Both the position numbers and the translations under genes were made by a program. From Amycolatopsis jejuensis (GTDB lineage Bacteria > Actinomycetota > Actinomycetes > Mycobacteriales > Pseudonocardiaceae): a stretch of 64,000 nt of DNA. Below the pieces are notes generated by a model. The model made no database searches, was not told where the DNA came from, and worked only from the letters and a program-made list of their open reading frames with translations. Every line of letters starts with the position of its first letter. The first letter of the stretch is position 1. Below are positions 44,525-52,939 of the stretch, in pieces. Location: contig NZ_JNYZ01000001.1 of assembly GCF_000717335.1 (NCBI RefSeq), positions 186,001 to 250,000 on the forward strand. The letters run 5' to 3'.

Positions 44525-46203
44525 ACGCCGCTCCAGGTTTCGAGAATGCGGTCGGCAGTCCGCCAGGTCAGCGCCTCGACGGTTTCGGTCGGGTTGACCC
44601 CGCCGGAGGTCGGGAACGTCGACGCGCCCGCGATCACCAGCCCCGGTACCTCGTGCGAGAAACCGTAGGGATCGACCACCGACGTGGCAGGATCCTCACC
44701 CATCCGCGTGCCGCCGTACGCATGCGTGGTGACCGGTGAATGGGCGATCGGCGAGTGCCAGAACTGCGCGGCACCGGCTGCTTCGAACCACTCCCGGGTC
44801 CGGGCGAGGAGGAACTCGTACTGGCGGATCTCGTTGGGGCGCAACGACTGGGTGACCCGGACGACCGGCAGGCCGTGCTCGTCGGTCACGTGCGGGTCGA
44901 GGTCGAGGTAGTGGTCCTCGTACGGCAGTTCGTCCGGCAGCGTGTAGGTCCAGCCGAGCGAGCCGAGGTTCTCGGCCAGCCAGCGTTTGCGCTCGCGGCC
45001 CCAGCGCGGGACCCCGGGCGGCGCGAAACGGTGGTGCAGCATCGGGCGGATCTCGTGCCCGGCCATGATCACGCCACCGCCGACGAAACCCGGGTGGTCC
45101 GCGTTCGCCGCGTCGAAGTCGGCGACCGCGGTGCCCTGCGCATTCGAGCCCGACCAGGCGTTGAGCTGTTTGCCGGGGAACCGGCCGAAGCCCATGAGGA
45201 AGGTGTGGGTCATGAAGTGCTTGCCGACCTGGCCCGAGCCGTTGGACAGCCCGTGCGGGAAACGCGCAGATTCCGACAGCAGCAGCAGCCGGACGTTCTC
45301 GTAGGTGAACGTGGCGAGAATTACCAGGCGCGCGTCGATCCGGTGAGTCTGTCCATTCCGGACATACGTGACCCCGCTCGCGGCGCCGTGCCGGTCCACG
45401 TCGATCGAGACGGCGCGCGCGCCGGTGCGCACGTCCAGGCGTCCGGTCTCGACCGCTTCCGGGATCCCGATCGACGACGGCACGGCTTTGGCGTCGGCCC
45501 AGCAGCCGTTCCACGTGCAGAATCCGCAGTACTGACAAGCTTTCTTGCCGCCGCGCTCGACGCTGCGGATCGAGGCCGGAGTCGGGAACGGCGACCAGCC
45601 CAGCGAGGTAGCCGCGTCTTTCATCAGCTCCGTCCAGCCCGAGCGGCGCAGCGGCGGGCTCGGGTAGGCCTCGCTGCGCTTGCCTTCGAACGGATTGCCC
45701 TCGCCGGTCGGGACTCCCCCGACATTGCCGGCCACGCCCGATACGCCGTACCACCGCTCGACGCGCGTGTAATACGGTTCGAGATCGTGGTAGCCGAACG
45801 GCCAGTCCACCAGGGTCGAACGCTCGGGGATCGCCTGGTGTCGCTCGATCGTCTCGGACCGTGCCCGGAAGTTCCACGGCGAGAGCCGCCAGCTGATGTT
45901 GGTCGAATGCGTTTTCGAGCCGCCGACCCCGTTCATCATCAGGTTGCCGACGTTGAGCAGCGCGCGTTCGGCCTCCTGGCCGGGCGCCTGGCGGAACGTC
46001 GGCACTTCGCCGTTGACCTTCGCCGCGCCGAGTGAGTTCCGGCCGAGCTGGGCGATGTCGTCCATCGCGAACTCCCCGGCGTGGTGCCAGTCCCCCGCTT
46101 CGAGGCCCACGACGTGCAGCCCGGCCAAGGCCAGCTGTGATGCGCAGAGACCGCCCGCCGCGCCCAGCCCGATCACCACGACGTCGGCCTGCCGCGCGCT
46201 CAT
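44521..46203 (-). CDS. GMC oxidoreductase (FAD), gluconate 2-dehydrogenase large-subunit type
   Basis: A 560-residue GMC-family dehydrogenase: N-terminal ADVVVIGLGAAGGLCASQLA FAD fold, AKVNGEVPTFRQAPGQEAE, iron-sulfur-like Cys cluster YCGFCTWNGCW, and C-terminal HSPVTTHAYGGTRMGEDP ... NPTETVEALTWRTADRI. The catalytic His pair regions are present. It overlaps by 4 nt with a gluconate-2-dehydrogenase subunit-3-like gene, forming a two-subunit alcohol dehydrogenase. Neither subunit has a Tat or Sec signal, unlike periplasmic relatives, so a cytosolic alcohol/steroid-like substrate is likely. Confidence 0.9.
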   Translation of the reverse strand: MSARQADVVVIGLGAAGGLCASQLALAGLHVVGLEAGDWHHAGEFAMDDIAQLGRNSLGAAKVNGEVPTFRQAPGQEAERALLNVGNLMMNGVGGSKTHSTNISWRLSPWNFRARSETIERHQAIPERSTLVDWPFGYHDLEPYYTRVERWYGVSGVAGNVGGVPTGEGNPFEGKRSEAYPSPPLRRSGWTELMKDAATSLGWSPFPTPASIRSVERGGKKACQYCGFCTWNGCWADAKAVPSSIGIPEAVETGRLDVRTGARAVSIDVDRHGAASGVTYVRNGQTHRIDARLVILATFTYENVRLLLLSESARFPHGLSNGSGQVGKHFMTHTFLMGFGRFPGKQLNAWSGSNAQGTAVADFDAANADHPGFVGGGVIMAGHEIRPMLHHRFAPPGVPRWGRERKRWLAENLGSLGWTYTLPDELPYEDHYLDLDPHVTDEHGLPVVRVTQSLRPNEIRQYEFLLARTREWFEAAGAAQFWHSPIAHSPVTTHAYGGTRMGEDPATSVVDPYGFSHEVPGLVIAGASTFPTSGGVNPTETVEALTWRTADRILETWSGV

Positions 46204-46697
46204 GCGGGCCTGCCCGCGGCGAACAGGGTAAGCGCGTAGATCGAGGTACCGGAGGATGGCCGGACATGGCCGAATTGCTGTTCCTGAGCCGAAACTACCG
46301 GCTGCGGGCCGGGATAGCCGACGAGCCGCCAGCCGGCGCCCTGCGCATTGCCGCCGTAGGCCGGGTCGCCGAAAAGCCCTTCGTAGGCGTGCTCGATGAG
46401 GAGGTCGAAGAACTCGGGTTCCGCGCCGAGGGCCTCGAACTCGCTCAGCACGGCTTCCTGTCCGCTGGGGGCGAGGTCGGCGAACGGCTTCCCGGTCGTG
46501 GTCCTGGCATGCCGATCGAGCGCGGACAGGCCGGTGACGTACCAGGGCACGAACCGCCGCAGCGGCCCCTCCAGCTGGCCCAGCAGGTAACCCGGCAGGC
46601 CCACCTCCGTCGCCCCCGGCCCCAGCTCGTCGGCAGGATGGAGGCACTCCAGCACCGCCTCAAGCACGGCACGAGCGCTGCCCGTCAACGTGGTCAC
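46200..46697 (-). CDS. Gluconate 2-dehydrogenase subunit 3-like protein
   Basis: A 165-residue small subunit. LEAVLECLHPADELGPGATEVGLPGYLLGQLEGPL ... FDLLIEHAYEGLFGDPAYGGNAQGAGWRLVGYPG is the typical ending of this family. It stabilises or couples the GMC subunit encoded next. No signal peptide is visible although relatives often have a Tat leader. It overlaps the following GMC gene and the preceding cupin gene by 4 nt at each end. Confidence 0.88.
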   Translation of the reverse strand: MTTLTGSARAVLEAVLECLHPADELGPGATEVGLPGYLLGQLEGPLRRFVPWYVTGLSALDRHARTTTGKPFADLAPSGQEAVLSEFEALGAEPEFFDLLIEHAYEGLFGDPAYGGNAQGAGWRLVGYPGPQPVVSAQEQQFGHVRPSSGTSIYALTLFAAGRPA

Positions 46698-47092
46698 GAC
46701 TGTGCCTCAAGGCGACCGCGGTCGTTCGTCTCCCACGGCAGCTCCGCCACGCTGGGCGACGGTTCGAGCAATTCGACGATGTAATGCGTGACGGCGTGGT
46801 CCTCGAGATTGCGGATCCGGTGCGGCGTCAGCGGTTTGGCGGAGCCCACCGTCTTGAACATGACGAAACCGGCCTCGGCGGTCTGGGTGAGCCCCCAGTC
46901 CTCATCACCGTAGGTCTGGCCTTGTGCTCGTCCGGGATCCGGCCAGATGACCAGGTGGTCGTGGTGGTGCTGGTGGAAGTCGAACATGCCGCCGTCCGGG
47001 CCGAGGGTCATCGACCACACGCGGACCCGGTCGTTCTCGAACAGCAGGGTGTCACCGGGGGTGGGTGGGATGGCGGATTCGTTGTCGGTCAT
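46694..47092 (-). CDS. Cupin-like protein
   Basis: A 132-residue single-domain protein with a cupin-like pattern: ENDRVRVWSMTLGPDGGMFDFHQHHHDHLVIWPD, with four His in the first metal-binding strand pair, and HRIRNLEDHAVTHYIVELLEPS in the second. ATG at 47092 has GGAG 4 nt upstream. Small cupins of this type are often putative dioxygenases or isomerases; no function is assigned. Co-translated with the gluconate-DH-like subunit. Confidence 0.78.
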   Translation of the reverse strand: MTDNESAIPPTPGDTLLFENDRVRVWSMTLGPDGGMFDFHQHHHDHLVIWPDPGRAQGQTYGDEDWGLTQTAEAGFVMFKTVGSAKPLTPHRIRNLEDHAVTHYIVELLEPSPSVAELPWETNDRGRLEAQS

Positions 47093-47120
47093 GGCACTCC
47101 TCGAACCAGTCGGATGACAG

Positions 47121-47519
47121 TCACGGCTGCGGCAGGACGAACACCGGCAGGGTCGCGTGCTCGGGCCGCGGTCCGGATTTGACGAACGCCGCCCGCACCC
47201 GCCGCCCGGAGAGACCGGTCCACGGCTCCGGGCCCCGGAGTTCGACCCACAGCCACGGCCCCTCGTCGAGCTCGACGATGCCGAACAACGTGCGCTCCAC
47301 CCCGTCCGCGGCCCGGCGGTGCGCCACCGACCAGGACACGATCGTCGCCTCGCCGCCTGCCGGGCCGGGCAGGTACCGCGCCGGGTCCTGCCGCGGGTCG
47401 ACCGACGGCTCGCAGCAGGCACCCGTCCGCAGGTCCCGGGTGATGCGCAGTTCGCCGCGGGCCGCACCGGCCAGGTAGTCCGCGGTTTCCGGGGTGCTCG
47501 TGATCGGGAGCAACGGCAT
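47121..47519 (-). CDS. DUF35/OB-fold acyl-CoA-associated protein (ChsH2-like)
   Basis: A 132-residue OB-fold protein resembling the DUF35 partners of thiolase-like enzymes. The body TIVSWSVAHRRA ... LFGIVELDEGPWLWVELRG fits the OB-fold. The N-terminal zinc ribbon, normally four Cys, is degenerate here (only TGACCEPS). It lies immediately after a Cys-less thiolase (9-bp gap), the same order in which ChsH2-type DUF35 domains assist Ltp2 retro-aldolases in steroid side-chain degradation. Function in that sense is inference. Confidence 0.75.
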   Translation of the reverse strand: MPLLPITSTPETADYLAGAARGELRITRDLRTGACCEPSVDPRQDPARYLPGPAGGEATIVSWSVAHRRAADGVERTLFGIVELDEGPWLWVELRGPEPWTGLSGRRVRAAFVKSGPRPEHATLPVFVLPQP

Positions 47520-47528
47520 TGCGGCCTC

Positions 47529-48710
47529 CTAGAGGGTTCCGACGACGAGAGTGCCGTGGTAGTCGAGCGTTCCGCCGTTGCCCGACACCAGCACGCGATC
47601 GTGCCGCTCCGCCTGCCGCGCACCGGCCTGCCCGCGCGCCTGCAGGACCGCCTCCGACAACGGCGTCATGCCCCACAGGTAGTACGACGAAAGCTGGCCG
47701 CCGCCGGTGTTCAGCTTGAGCGACCCCGACGGGCCGAGCACGCCGGGCTGCGCCACGAACGGGCCGCCCTCGCCTTTGGGGCAGAAACCGTAGTCCTCCA
47801 AGGTGATCAGGGCCGTGAAGGTGTAGCAGTCGTAGAGCTCGACGACGTCGATGTCGGACACGCTCAGCCCGGCCATCGCCAGCGCCCGCGGTCCGGCCTG
47901 CGCCGCGCCGGAGACGATGCCGAAGTCGTCGTTCCGGCGGAACGTGCGCCCGGGGTGCGCCTGCGCCCACCCGTAAACCCCGACCGGCGGCTGCCGCAGG
48001 TCCGCCGCCCGTTCAGCACTGGTGACGACGAGCGCGGCACCGCCGTTCGACACCAGGCAGCAATCCAGCAGCCGCAATGGCTCCGAAATCATCCGCGACG
48101 CCTGATGGTCCTCGATCGTGATCGGCGCCCGCATCTGCGCGAGCGGGTTCAGCGCGGCCCAGTCCCGCTGTGCCACCGCAATGGCGCCGAGCTGCTCGCT
48201 CGTGGTCCCGAAGCGGTCCATGTGCCTGCGGGCAGCCAGCGCGTAGTCGTTGTTCGCGGTGAACGAGCCACCGGACCGGGTAATGGCCCGCCATCCCGCA
48301 CCGGCCTCCCGGGCATGCTGGGCGTAGGCCGCTCCGGCGCCGCGGTCGTTTCTCAGTGGCGCATCCGCCCATACGACCGCAATCGTTTCTGCGGCACCGG
48401 CCTCGATCGCCATGGCGGCGTACTGGACCATCTGCACCGCGGTCGACCCGTAGCCCTGCATCACGGTGAGGAGCTTGAGGTCCCGCAGATCGAGGTCCGC
48501 AGCCAGACCCGGGGTCATCGCGTGTTCGGGGCCGAGCAGTTCGCTGAGCCCGCCGCTGAGCAGGAGACCGTCGAGGTCGGAGAGCGCAAGCCCGGCATCG
48601 GCAACCGCCCGGCGCACCGCTTCGGCCGCGAACTCCGGCGCCGTGCGGCCGTAGACCTTGCCGAGTTCGGTGAGGCCCAGACCAGCGATTGCCACCTGCG
48701 GCGCGGTCAT
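47529..48710 (-). CDS. SCP-x/Ltp2-type thiolase-like protein lacking the nucleophilic Cys
   Basis: A 393-residue thiolase-fold protein. VAIAGLGLTELGK at the N-terminus and VELYDCYTFTALITLEDYGFCPKGEGG ... LKLNTGGGQLS at the C-terminus fit the SCP-x branch. Where thiolases carry the acylated Cys, the sequence is VMQGYGSTAVQM (residues ~83-94), and the GHP motif near the end is absent (GGGQLSSYYLWG). Enzymes with such losses can act as retro-aldolases (Ltp2) when paired with a DUF35 protein, present just downstream. It overlaps the next gene by 4 nt. Confidence 0.85.
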   Translation of the reverse strand: MTAPQVAIAGLGLTELGKVYGRTAPEFAAEAVRRAVADAGLALSDLDGLLLSGGLSELLGPEHAMTPGLAADLDLRDLKLLTVMQGYGSTAVQMVQYAAMAIEAGAAETIAVVWADAPLRNDRGAGAAYAQHAREAGAGWRAITRSGGSFTANNDYALAARRHMDRFGTTSEQLGAIAVAQRDWAALNPLAQMRAPITIEDHQASRMISEPLRLLDCCLVSNGGAALVVTSAERAADLRQPPVGVYGWAQAHPGRTFRRNDDFGIVSGAAQAGPRALAMAGLSVSDIDVVELYDCYTFTALITLEDYGFCPKGEGGPFVAQPGVLGPSGSLKLNTGGGQLSSYYLWGMTPLSEAVLQARGQAGARQAERHDRVLVSGNGGTLDYHGTLVVGTL

Positions 48711-49534
48711 CGCCCGCTCCAGACCGGCGCTCGCTTTTCGGCGAACGCCCGCAGCCCTTCGTGCAGGTCCGCACTCCGCGCCACCACCGCCGTTTCCGCC
48801 GCCGTCCGCACCCAGTCCCCGTCCTCCTGCGGGGCCTGTCCTTCCGAGATACCGCGCGCAATCCGGCGGGAAGCCTGTACTGCCAACGGTGCATTGGCCG
48901 CGATCCGCCCGGCGAGCGCGAGCGCAGCGGGTACGACCTCACCATCCGGCACGACGTCGTTCACCAGCCCCAGCGCGAGCGCACGATGCGCCGTGACCAT
49001 CTCGCCGGTCAGCAGGATCTCCATCGCGACCTTCGGCGGAATCTGCCTGCCGAGCCGGAAAGCGCCGCCCGCACCGGCGACGACGCCGTTGGTCACCTCG
49101 GGCAGACCGAACCTCGCCCCCTCAGCGGCAATCGCGAGATCGGCTTGCAGCACCAGTTCGGTCCCGCCGCCGAGTGCGTAGCCGTTGACCGCCGCGATCA
49201 CCGGTTTGCCGATGAAGTGCCGGGTGAACCCTGCAAACCCCCATCCGCGCACTTGCGGGTCCAGCCGGGCGAATTCGTCGCGGGCCACGGCCTTGAGGTC
49301 GGCTCCGGCGCAGAACGCCCGGTCGCCCGCGCCGGTGAGGATGACTGCCCGGACCTCGCCGTCCTGGTCGGCGAGGTCCAGTGCCTCGCCGATCCCCACG
49401 CAGACGTCGGGGTTCACGGCGTTGCGCACTTCCGGGCGGTTCAGGGTGATCAGGACGACCGCCCCGCGCTTCTCGGCCAGTACCGCGCCGTTCCCGCCGA
49501 TCTCCATCGGCTCCCGTTCCACCAGAGCTGTCAC
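48707..49534 (-). CDS. Enoyl-CoA hydratase
   Basis: A 275-residue crotonase. GAGDRAFCAGADLKAVAR and AAVNGYALGGGTELVLQADLAIAAEGARFGLPEV show the oxyanion Gly and both catalytic Glu positions (TEL and LPEV), so a true hydratase is plausible. GTG at 49534 is chosen from GAGGAGACACG upstream; the longer frame to 49657 has no ribosome site. It begins the minus-strand run down to ribBA and faces the divergent luciferase-like gene across a region carrying a LacI-type operator. Confidence 0.9.
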   Translation of the reverse strand: MTALVEREPMEIGGNGAVLAEKRGAVVLITLNRPEVRNAVNPDVCVGIGEALDLADQDGEVRAVILTGAGDRAFCAGADLKAVARDEFARLDPQVRGWGFAGFTRHFIGKPVIAAVNGYALGGGTELVLQADLAIAAEGARFGLPEVTNGVVAGAGGAFRLGRQIPPKVAMEILLTGEMVTAHRALALGLVNDVVPDGEVVPAALALAGRIAANAPLAVQASRRIARGISEGQAPQEDGDWVRTAAETAVVARSADLHEGLRAFAEKRAPVWSGR

Positions 49535-49650
49535 CGTGTCTCCTCGAAAGCCGGACGTCTTTTCGCATCTTGACCGGCAACCCGCGGCGCGTACATCGCA
49601 TTCTCCAGTGGTCTTCGGTGCCCCGCCGCCACGGAAACACCTGCCCCGGA

Positions 49651-49664
49651 TTGGCACGTGTTCC
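49651..49664. promoter_or_regulatory. TTGGCACGTG box shared with 61.2-kb promoter
   Basis: TTGGCACGTGTTCC recurs as TTGGCACGTGTCAC at 61237-61250. It is close to the palindrome TTGGCACGTGCCAA and lies 117 bp upstream of the hydratase start. Confidence 0.4.
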
Positions 49665-49737
49665 CGGCGCGGGATGCCTCGTTCCCAGGCCGGGAACCGG
49701 CGTGACGTGGCGTCCGGACTGCGCTAGGGTGACGATA

Positions 49738-49753
49738 CCTTAAACGTTTACGA
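49738..49753. promoter_or_regulatory. LacI-type operator, site 3
   Basis: CCTTAAACGTTTACGA matches the left 12 bases of CCTTAAACGTTTAAGG perfectly. It lies 11 bp before the luciferase-like gene start at 49765, where bound repressor would block transcription. Confidence 0.65.
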
Positions 49754-49764
49754 CAAGGACCGGC

Positions 49765-50691
49765 ATGACAGACACCGAGACGGTCGAGGCCGCGAAGCGC
49801 TCCCTCGGACCCGTCGGAGCACTGCTGCTCAACATCCCGTTCGCGGCCCAGCCCGCCGTCGGTGCGCAACGCGAGGCGGTGCGCCGCCTCGAACGAGCCG
49901 GTTATCCCACGGTGTGGACGAACGAAGGCGTCGGTGGCCGGGATGTGTTCACCCAGCTGGCCATCCTGCTCGCGGCGACCGAACGCCTCACGTTCGCCAC
50001 CGGGGTCGCGAACATGTGGGCCCGGCCGCCGGAGACCGCGCACGGCGCAGCCACGTTCCTCGCCGACGCCTTCCCGGGCAGGTTCGTCCTCGGGCTCGGG
50101 ATCGGGTACCCGTTCCAGGCGGAGGCGGTCGGCCGGGAGTACCGGCGGCCCGTGGCGACCGCCCGCACCTACCTCGACGGGATGGCCGTCGTCCCGCCGA
50201 TCACCCCGGCCCTGGACGCGCCGTACGCCACCGTCCTCGCCGCCAACGGCCCGAAAATGCTCGAAGCCGCGCGGGACGGTGCCGACGGGGCACTGCCGGT
50301 GATCCACCCGCCGTCCTTCACCGCGCAAGTCCGCGAGATCCTCGGGCCGGACAAGCTGCTGGCGGTGGGTATTCCCGTGGCGCTCGCCGACGATCCCGCT
50401 CAGGCCGAGGACCAGGCCCGCGCGTTCCTCGGCCGGCTGCTGGCACTCGACGGGCCCTATGCGGCCAAGCTGGCACGCCTCGGGTACTCCGCCGCCAACC
50501 TGGATACCATCGCCACCGAAGACCTCGTCGCGCACGGCACTCCCGCCGACATCGCCCGGCAGGTGAAAGCCCACCTCGCCGCCGGTGCCGACCACGTACG
50601 GCTCGACCCGATCGACCCCGGTTTCGCCGAGGGCGTCGACCATCTCGTGCAGATCGCGCCTGCGCTCGGCTTGGCGGGTGCCGGGGCATGA
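49765..50691 (+). CDS. Luciferase-like F420/FMN-dependent oxidoreductase
   Basis: A 308-residue single-chain LLM protein, resembling actinobacterial F420-dependent oxidoreductases: LERAGYPTVWTNEGVGGRDVFTQLAILLAATERLTFATGVANMWARPP, then FPGRFVLGLGIGYP. It likely performs hydride transfer or monooxygenation on a pathway intermediate. ATG at 49765 has AAGGA upstream. Its stop overlaps the following hydrolase by 4 nt. First gene of a four-gene plus-strand operon controlled by operator site 3. Cofactor not decidable from sequence. Confidence 0.88.
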   Translation: MTDTETVEAAKRSLGPVGALLLNIPFAAQPAVGAQREAVRRLERAGYPTVWTNEGVGGRDVFTQLAILLAATERLTFATGVANMWARPPETAHGAATFLADAFPGRFVLGLGIGYPFQAEAVGREYRRPVATARTYLDGMAVVPPITPALDAPYATVLAANGPKMLEAARDGADGALPVIHPPSFTAQVREILGPDKLLAVGIPVALADDPAQAEDQARAFLGRLLALDGPYAAKLARLGYSAANLDTIATEDLVAHGTPADIARQVKAHLAAGADHVRLDPIDPGFAEGVDHLVQIAPALGLAGAGA

Positions 50692-51527
50692 CCGCCACGG
50701 CCCGGGTGGGCGAGCTCGAACTGTGCTACGAAACTCTCGGCGACCCCGGCGATCCGGCCTTGCTGCTGGTGATGGGGTTCGGGGTGCAGATGACGGAGTG
50801 GGACCGGGCTTTCGTCGCGGCGTTCGCCGATGCCGGGTTCCACGTCATCCGCTACGACCATCGCGACACCGGGCTGTCGGCGAAACTCGACGGACTCTCG
50901 TACGGCCTGGAGGACATGGCCGACGACGGGATCGGTCTGGTGCGTGCCCTGGGCATCACGCAGGTGCATGTGCTGGGCGCGTCCATGGGCGGCATGATCG
51001 CACAGCTCATGGCGATCCGGCACCCTGACGTCGTGCTTTCGTTGTGCTCCATCATGTCCACGACCGGGGCACCCGGGGTCGGCAGTCCTCGGCCCGGAGT
51101 GCTCGAAGCGATGGCCGCCCCCGTACCGGCGAGCCGGGCGCAAGTGGCGGACCAAGCCGTCCGAAACCATCACCTGGTGTCCGGCGGGGGCTACCCGGTC
51201 GACGAGGAAGCCGCCCGCCAGCGCGCGCAGGAAGCGTATGACCGCTCGTACTACCCGGAAGGACGGCTTCGGCAGCAGCAAGCGGTCCGGTCCGCGACCG
51301 ATCGCACGGCGGCACTGGGCCGGTTGCGGATCCCGGTGGTCGTCGTGCACGGGGCCGACGACCCGCTCGTTCAGCTCAGCGGCGGGGAGGCGACCGCCGC
51401 CGCGATTCCCGGCGCCGAACTGGTGGTCTTTCCCGGGATGGGGCACGAATTCCCGGTCGAGCTGCACGGCCGGATCGTCGAGGCGTTCGCCCAGAACGCC
51501 CGTAAGACAGGGAGAACCGGGCGATGA
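50688..51527 (+). CDS. Alpha/beta hydrolase
   Basis: A 279-residue hydrolase with oxyanion MGFGVQMTEW, RYDHRDTGLS, nucleophile GASMGGM, acid in HGADDPL and His in GMGHEFP. This is the common set of ester/lactone/C-C hydrolases. ATG at 50688 overlaps the LLM stop (ATGA). Its partner genes (LLM, aldehyde dehydrogenase, cyclase) suggest it hydrolyses a lactone or ester, releasing an alcohol or aldehyde precursor. Specificity unknown. Confidence 0.9.
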   Translation: MTATARVGELELCYETLGDPGDPALLLVMGFGVQMTEWDRAFVAAFADAGFHVIRYDHRDTGLSAKLDGLSYGLEDMADDGIGLVRALGITQVHVLGASMGGMIAQLMAIRHPDVVLSLCSIMSTTGAPGVGSPRPGVLEAMAAPVPASRAQVADQAVRNHHLVSGGGYPVDEEAARQRAQEAYDRSYYPEGRLRQQQAVRSATDRTAALGRLRIPVVVVHGADDPLVQLSGGEATAAAIPGAELVVFPGMGHEFPVELHGRIVEAFAQNARKTGRTGR

Positions 51528-52939
51528 GAGTCACCATGACCATCGGCGGGCAGGCCGTGGACACGCCGGCGCATCTGGACGTGACCGATCCGGCCACCGA
51601 GCGCGTCTGCGGCCAGGCGCCCGACTGTTCCGCGGAACAACTCGACGCGGCTTTTGCCGCCGCCGCCACGGCTTTCCCGGCGTGGCACCGCCTGGGCAGC
51701 GCCGAGCGCGGCATCTGCCTGACCGCGGCCGCCGGCACCCTCGAACAGGCCACCGACGAACTGACCCTCCTGCTCACCACCGAGCAGGGCAAGCCGCTCG
51801 CGCAGGCCCGGGCCGAGATCGGCACGGCCGTGCGGTGGCTGCGCCATTTCGCGGGATACGAGGCCCCGCCCGAGGTCATCCAGGACGACGACGAAGCCCA
51901 TGCCGTCGCGGTCCGCCGCCCGCTCGGGGTCGTCGGCGCGATCACGCCGTGGAACTACCCGATCAGCCTCGCCGCGTGGAAGATCGCGCCCGCGCTGGCC
52001 GCCGGTAACACCGTTGTGGTCAAGCCCTCGCCCTATACACCCCTCACTACGCTCCGGGTCGGCGAGTTGCTGCGGGGCGTGCTGCCCGACGGCGTGCTCA
52101 ATGTGATCAGCGGCGGCGACGCGCTCGGTGCGCTGATGACCCGTCATCCGGTACCCCGCAAGATCACGTTCACCGGTTCCACCGCCACCGGCCGGAAAGT
52201 GTTCGCCGCCGCCGCGGACGACCTGAAACGGGTCACGCTGGAACTCGGCGGCAACGACCCGGCGATCGTCCTCGACGACGCCGACCTCCCTGGCACCGCC
52301 CGCAAACTCTTCCTGACCGCCTTCGCGAACAGCGGACAGGTCTGTGCCGCGGTCAAGCGCGTCTACGCGCCGCGGCGGCTCTACTCCGACCTCGTCGACG
52401 CGCTCGTCCACGAGGCCTCGACGGCGACAATGGGTGACGGGCGCGATCCGGATGTGCTGCTCGGCCCGATCAACAACCGGCCGCAGCTCGAACGCGTCGC
52501 CGACCTCGTGGCGGACGCGGTGCGCCGCGGTGCCGTCGCGGCCGCTGGCGGCTCCCGGCTCGACCGCGCCGGGTACTTCTTCGCGCCGACCGTGCTGGCG
52601 GGCGCTTCTGACGGCATGCCCATCGTCGACGAGGAGCAGTTCGGTCCCGCTCTCCCCGTCGTCGCGTATGACGATCTCGACGAGGTCGTGCAGCAGGCCA
52701 ACACCTCGCACTACGGCCTGGCCGGATCCGTCTGGGGCGACGATGTGGAGCGGGCCGCGGAGGTGGCATCCAAGCTCGACTGCGGGACCACCTGGGTCAA
52801 CTCGCATCTCGCCCTCGCCCCGGCGCGTCCGTTCGGGGGCGCGAAGTGGAGTGGGGTGGGCAGCGAGGGCGGCCGGTGGGGTTATGAGGAGTTCACCCAG
52901 CTGAAGGTCGAATACCTGGCGCGGAGCGGGGTCCGCTGA
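51524..52939 (+). CDS. NAD(P)+-dependent aldehyde dehydrogenase
   Basis: A 471-residue ALDH. VGAITPWNYPISLAAWKIAPALAAGNTVVVKPS holds the cofactor/Asn oxyanion site, FTGSTATGRKVF the NAD loop, ELGGNDP the general-base Glu and FANSGQVCAAVKRVY the catalytic Cys. It oxidises an aldehyde intermediate to an acid that could then enter CoA ligation. The ATG at 51524 overlaps the hydrolase stop by 4 nt; its stop shares one base with the next start (TGATG). Confidence 0.93.
   Translation: MRVTMTIGGQAVDTPAHLDVTDPATERVCGQAPDCSAEQLDAAFAAAATAFPAWHRLGSAERGICLTAAAGTLEQATDELTLLLTTEQGKPLAQARAEIGTAVRWLRHFAGYEAPPEVIQDDDEAHAVAVRRPLGVVGAITPWNYPISLAAWKIAPALAAGNTVVVKPSPYTPLTTLRVGELLRGVLPDGVLNVISGGDALGALMTRHPVPRKITFTGSTATGRKVFAAAADDLKRVTLELGGNDPAIVLDDADLPGTARKLFLTAFANSGQVCAAVKRVYAPRRLYSDLVDALVHEASTATMGDGRDPDVLLGPINNRPQLERVADLVADAVRRGAVAAAGGSRLDRAGYFFAPTVLAGASDGMPIVDEEQFGPALPVVAYDDLDEVVQQANTSHYGLAGSVWGDDVERAAEVASKLDCGTTWVNSHLALAPARPFGGAKWSGVGSEGGRWGYEEFTQLKVEYLARSGVR

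Noticed and set aside
47529..48710. Ordinary acetyl-CoA acetyltransferase
   Set aside because: The nucleophilic Cys and the GHP motif are missing, so thiolysis is unlikely.
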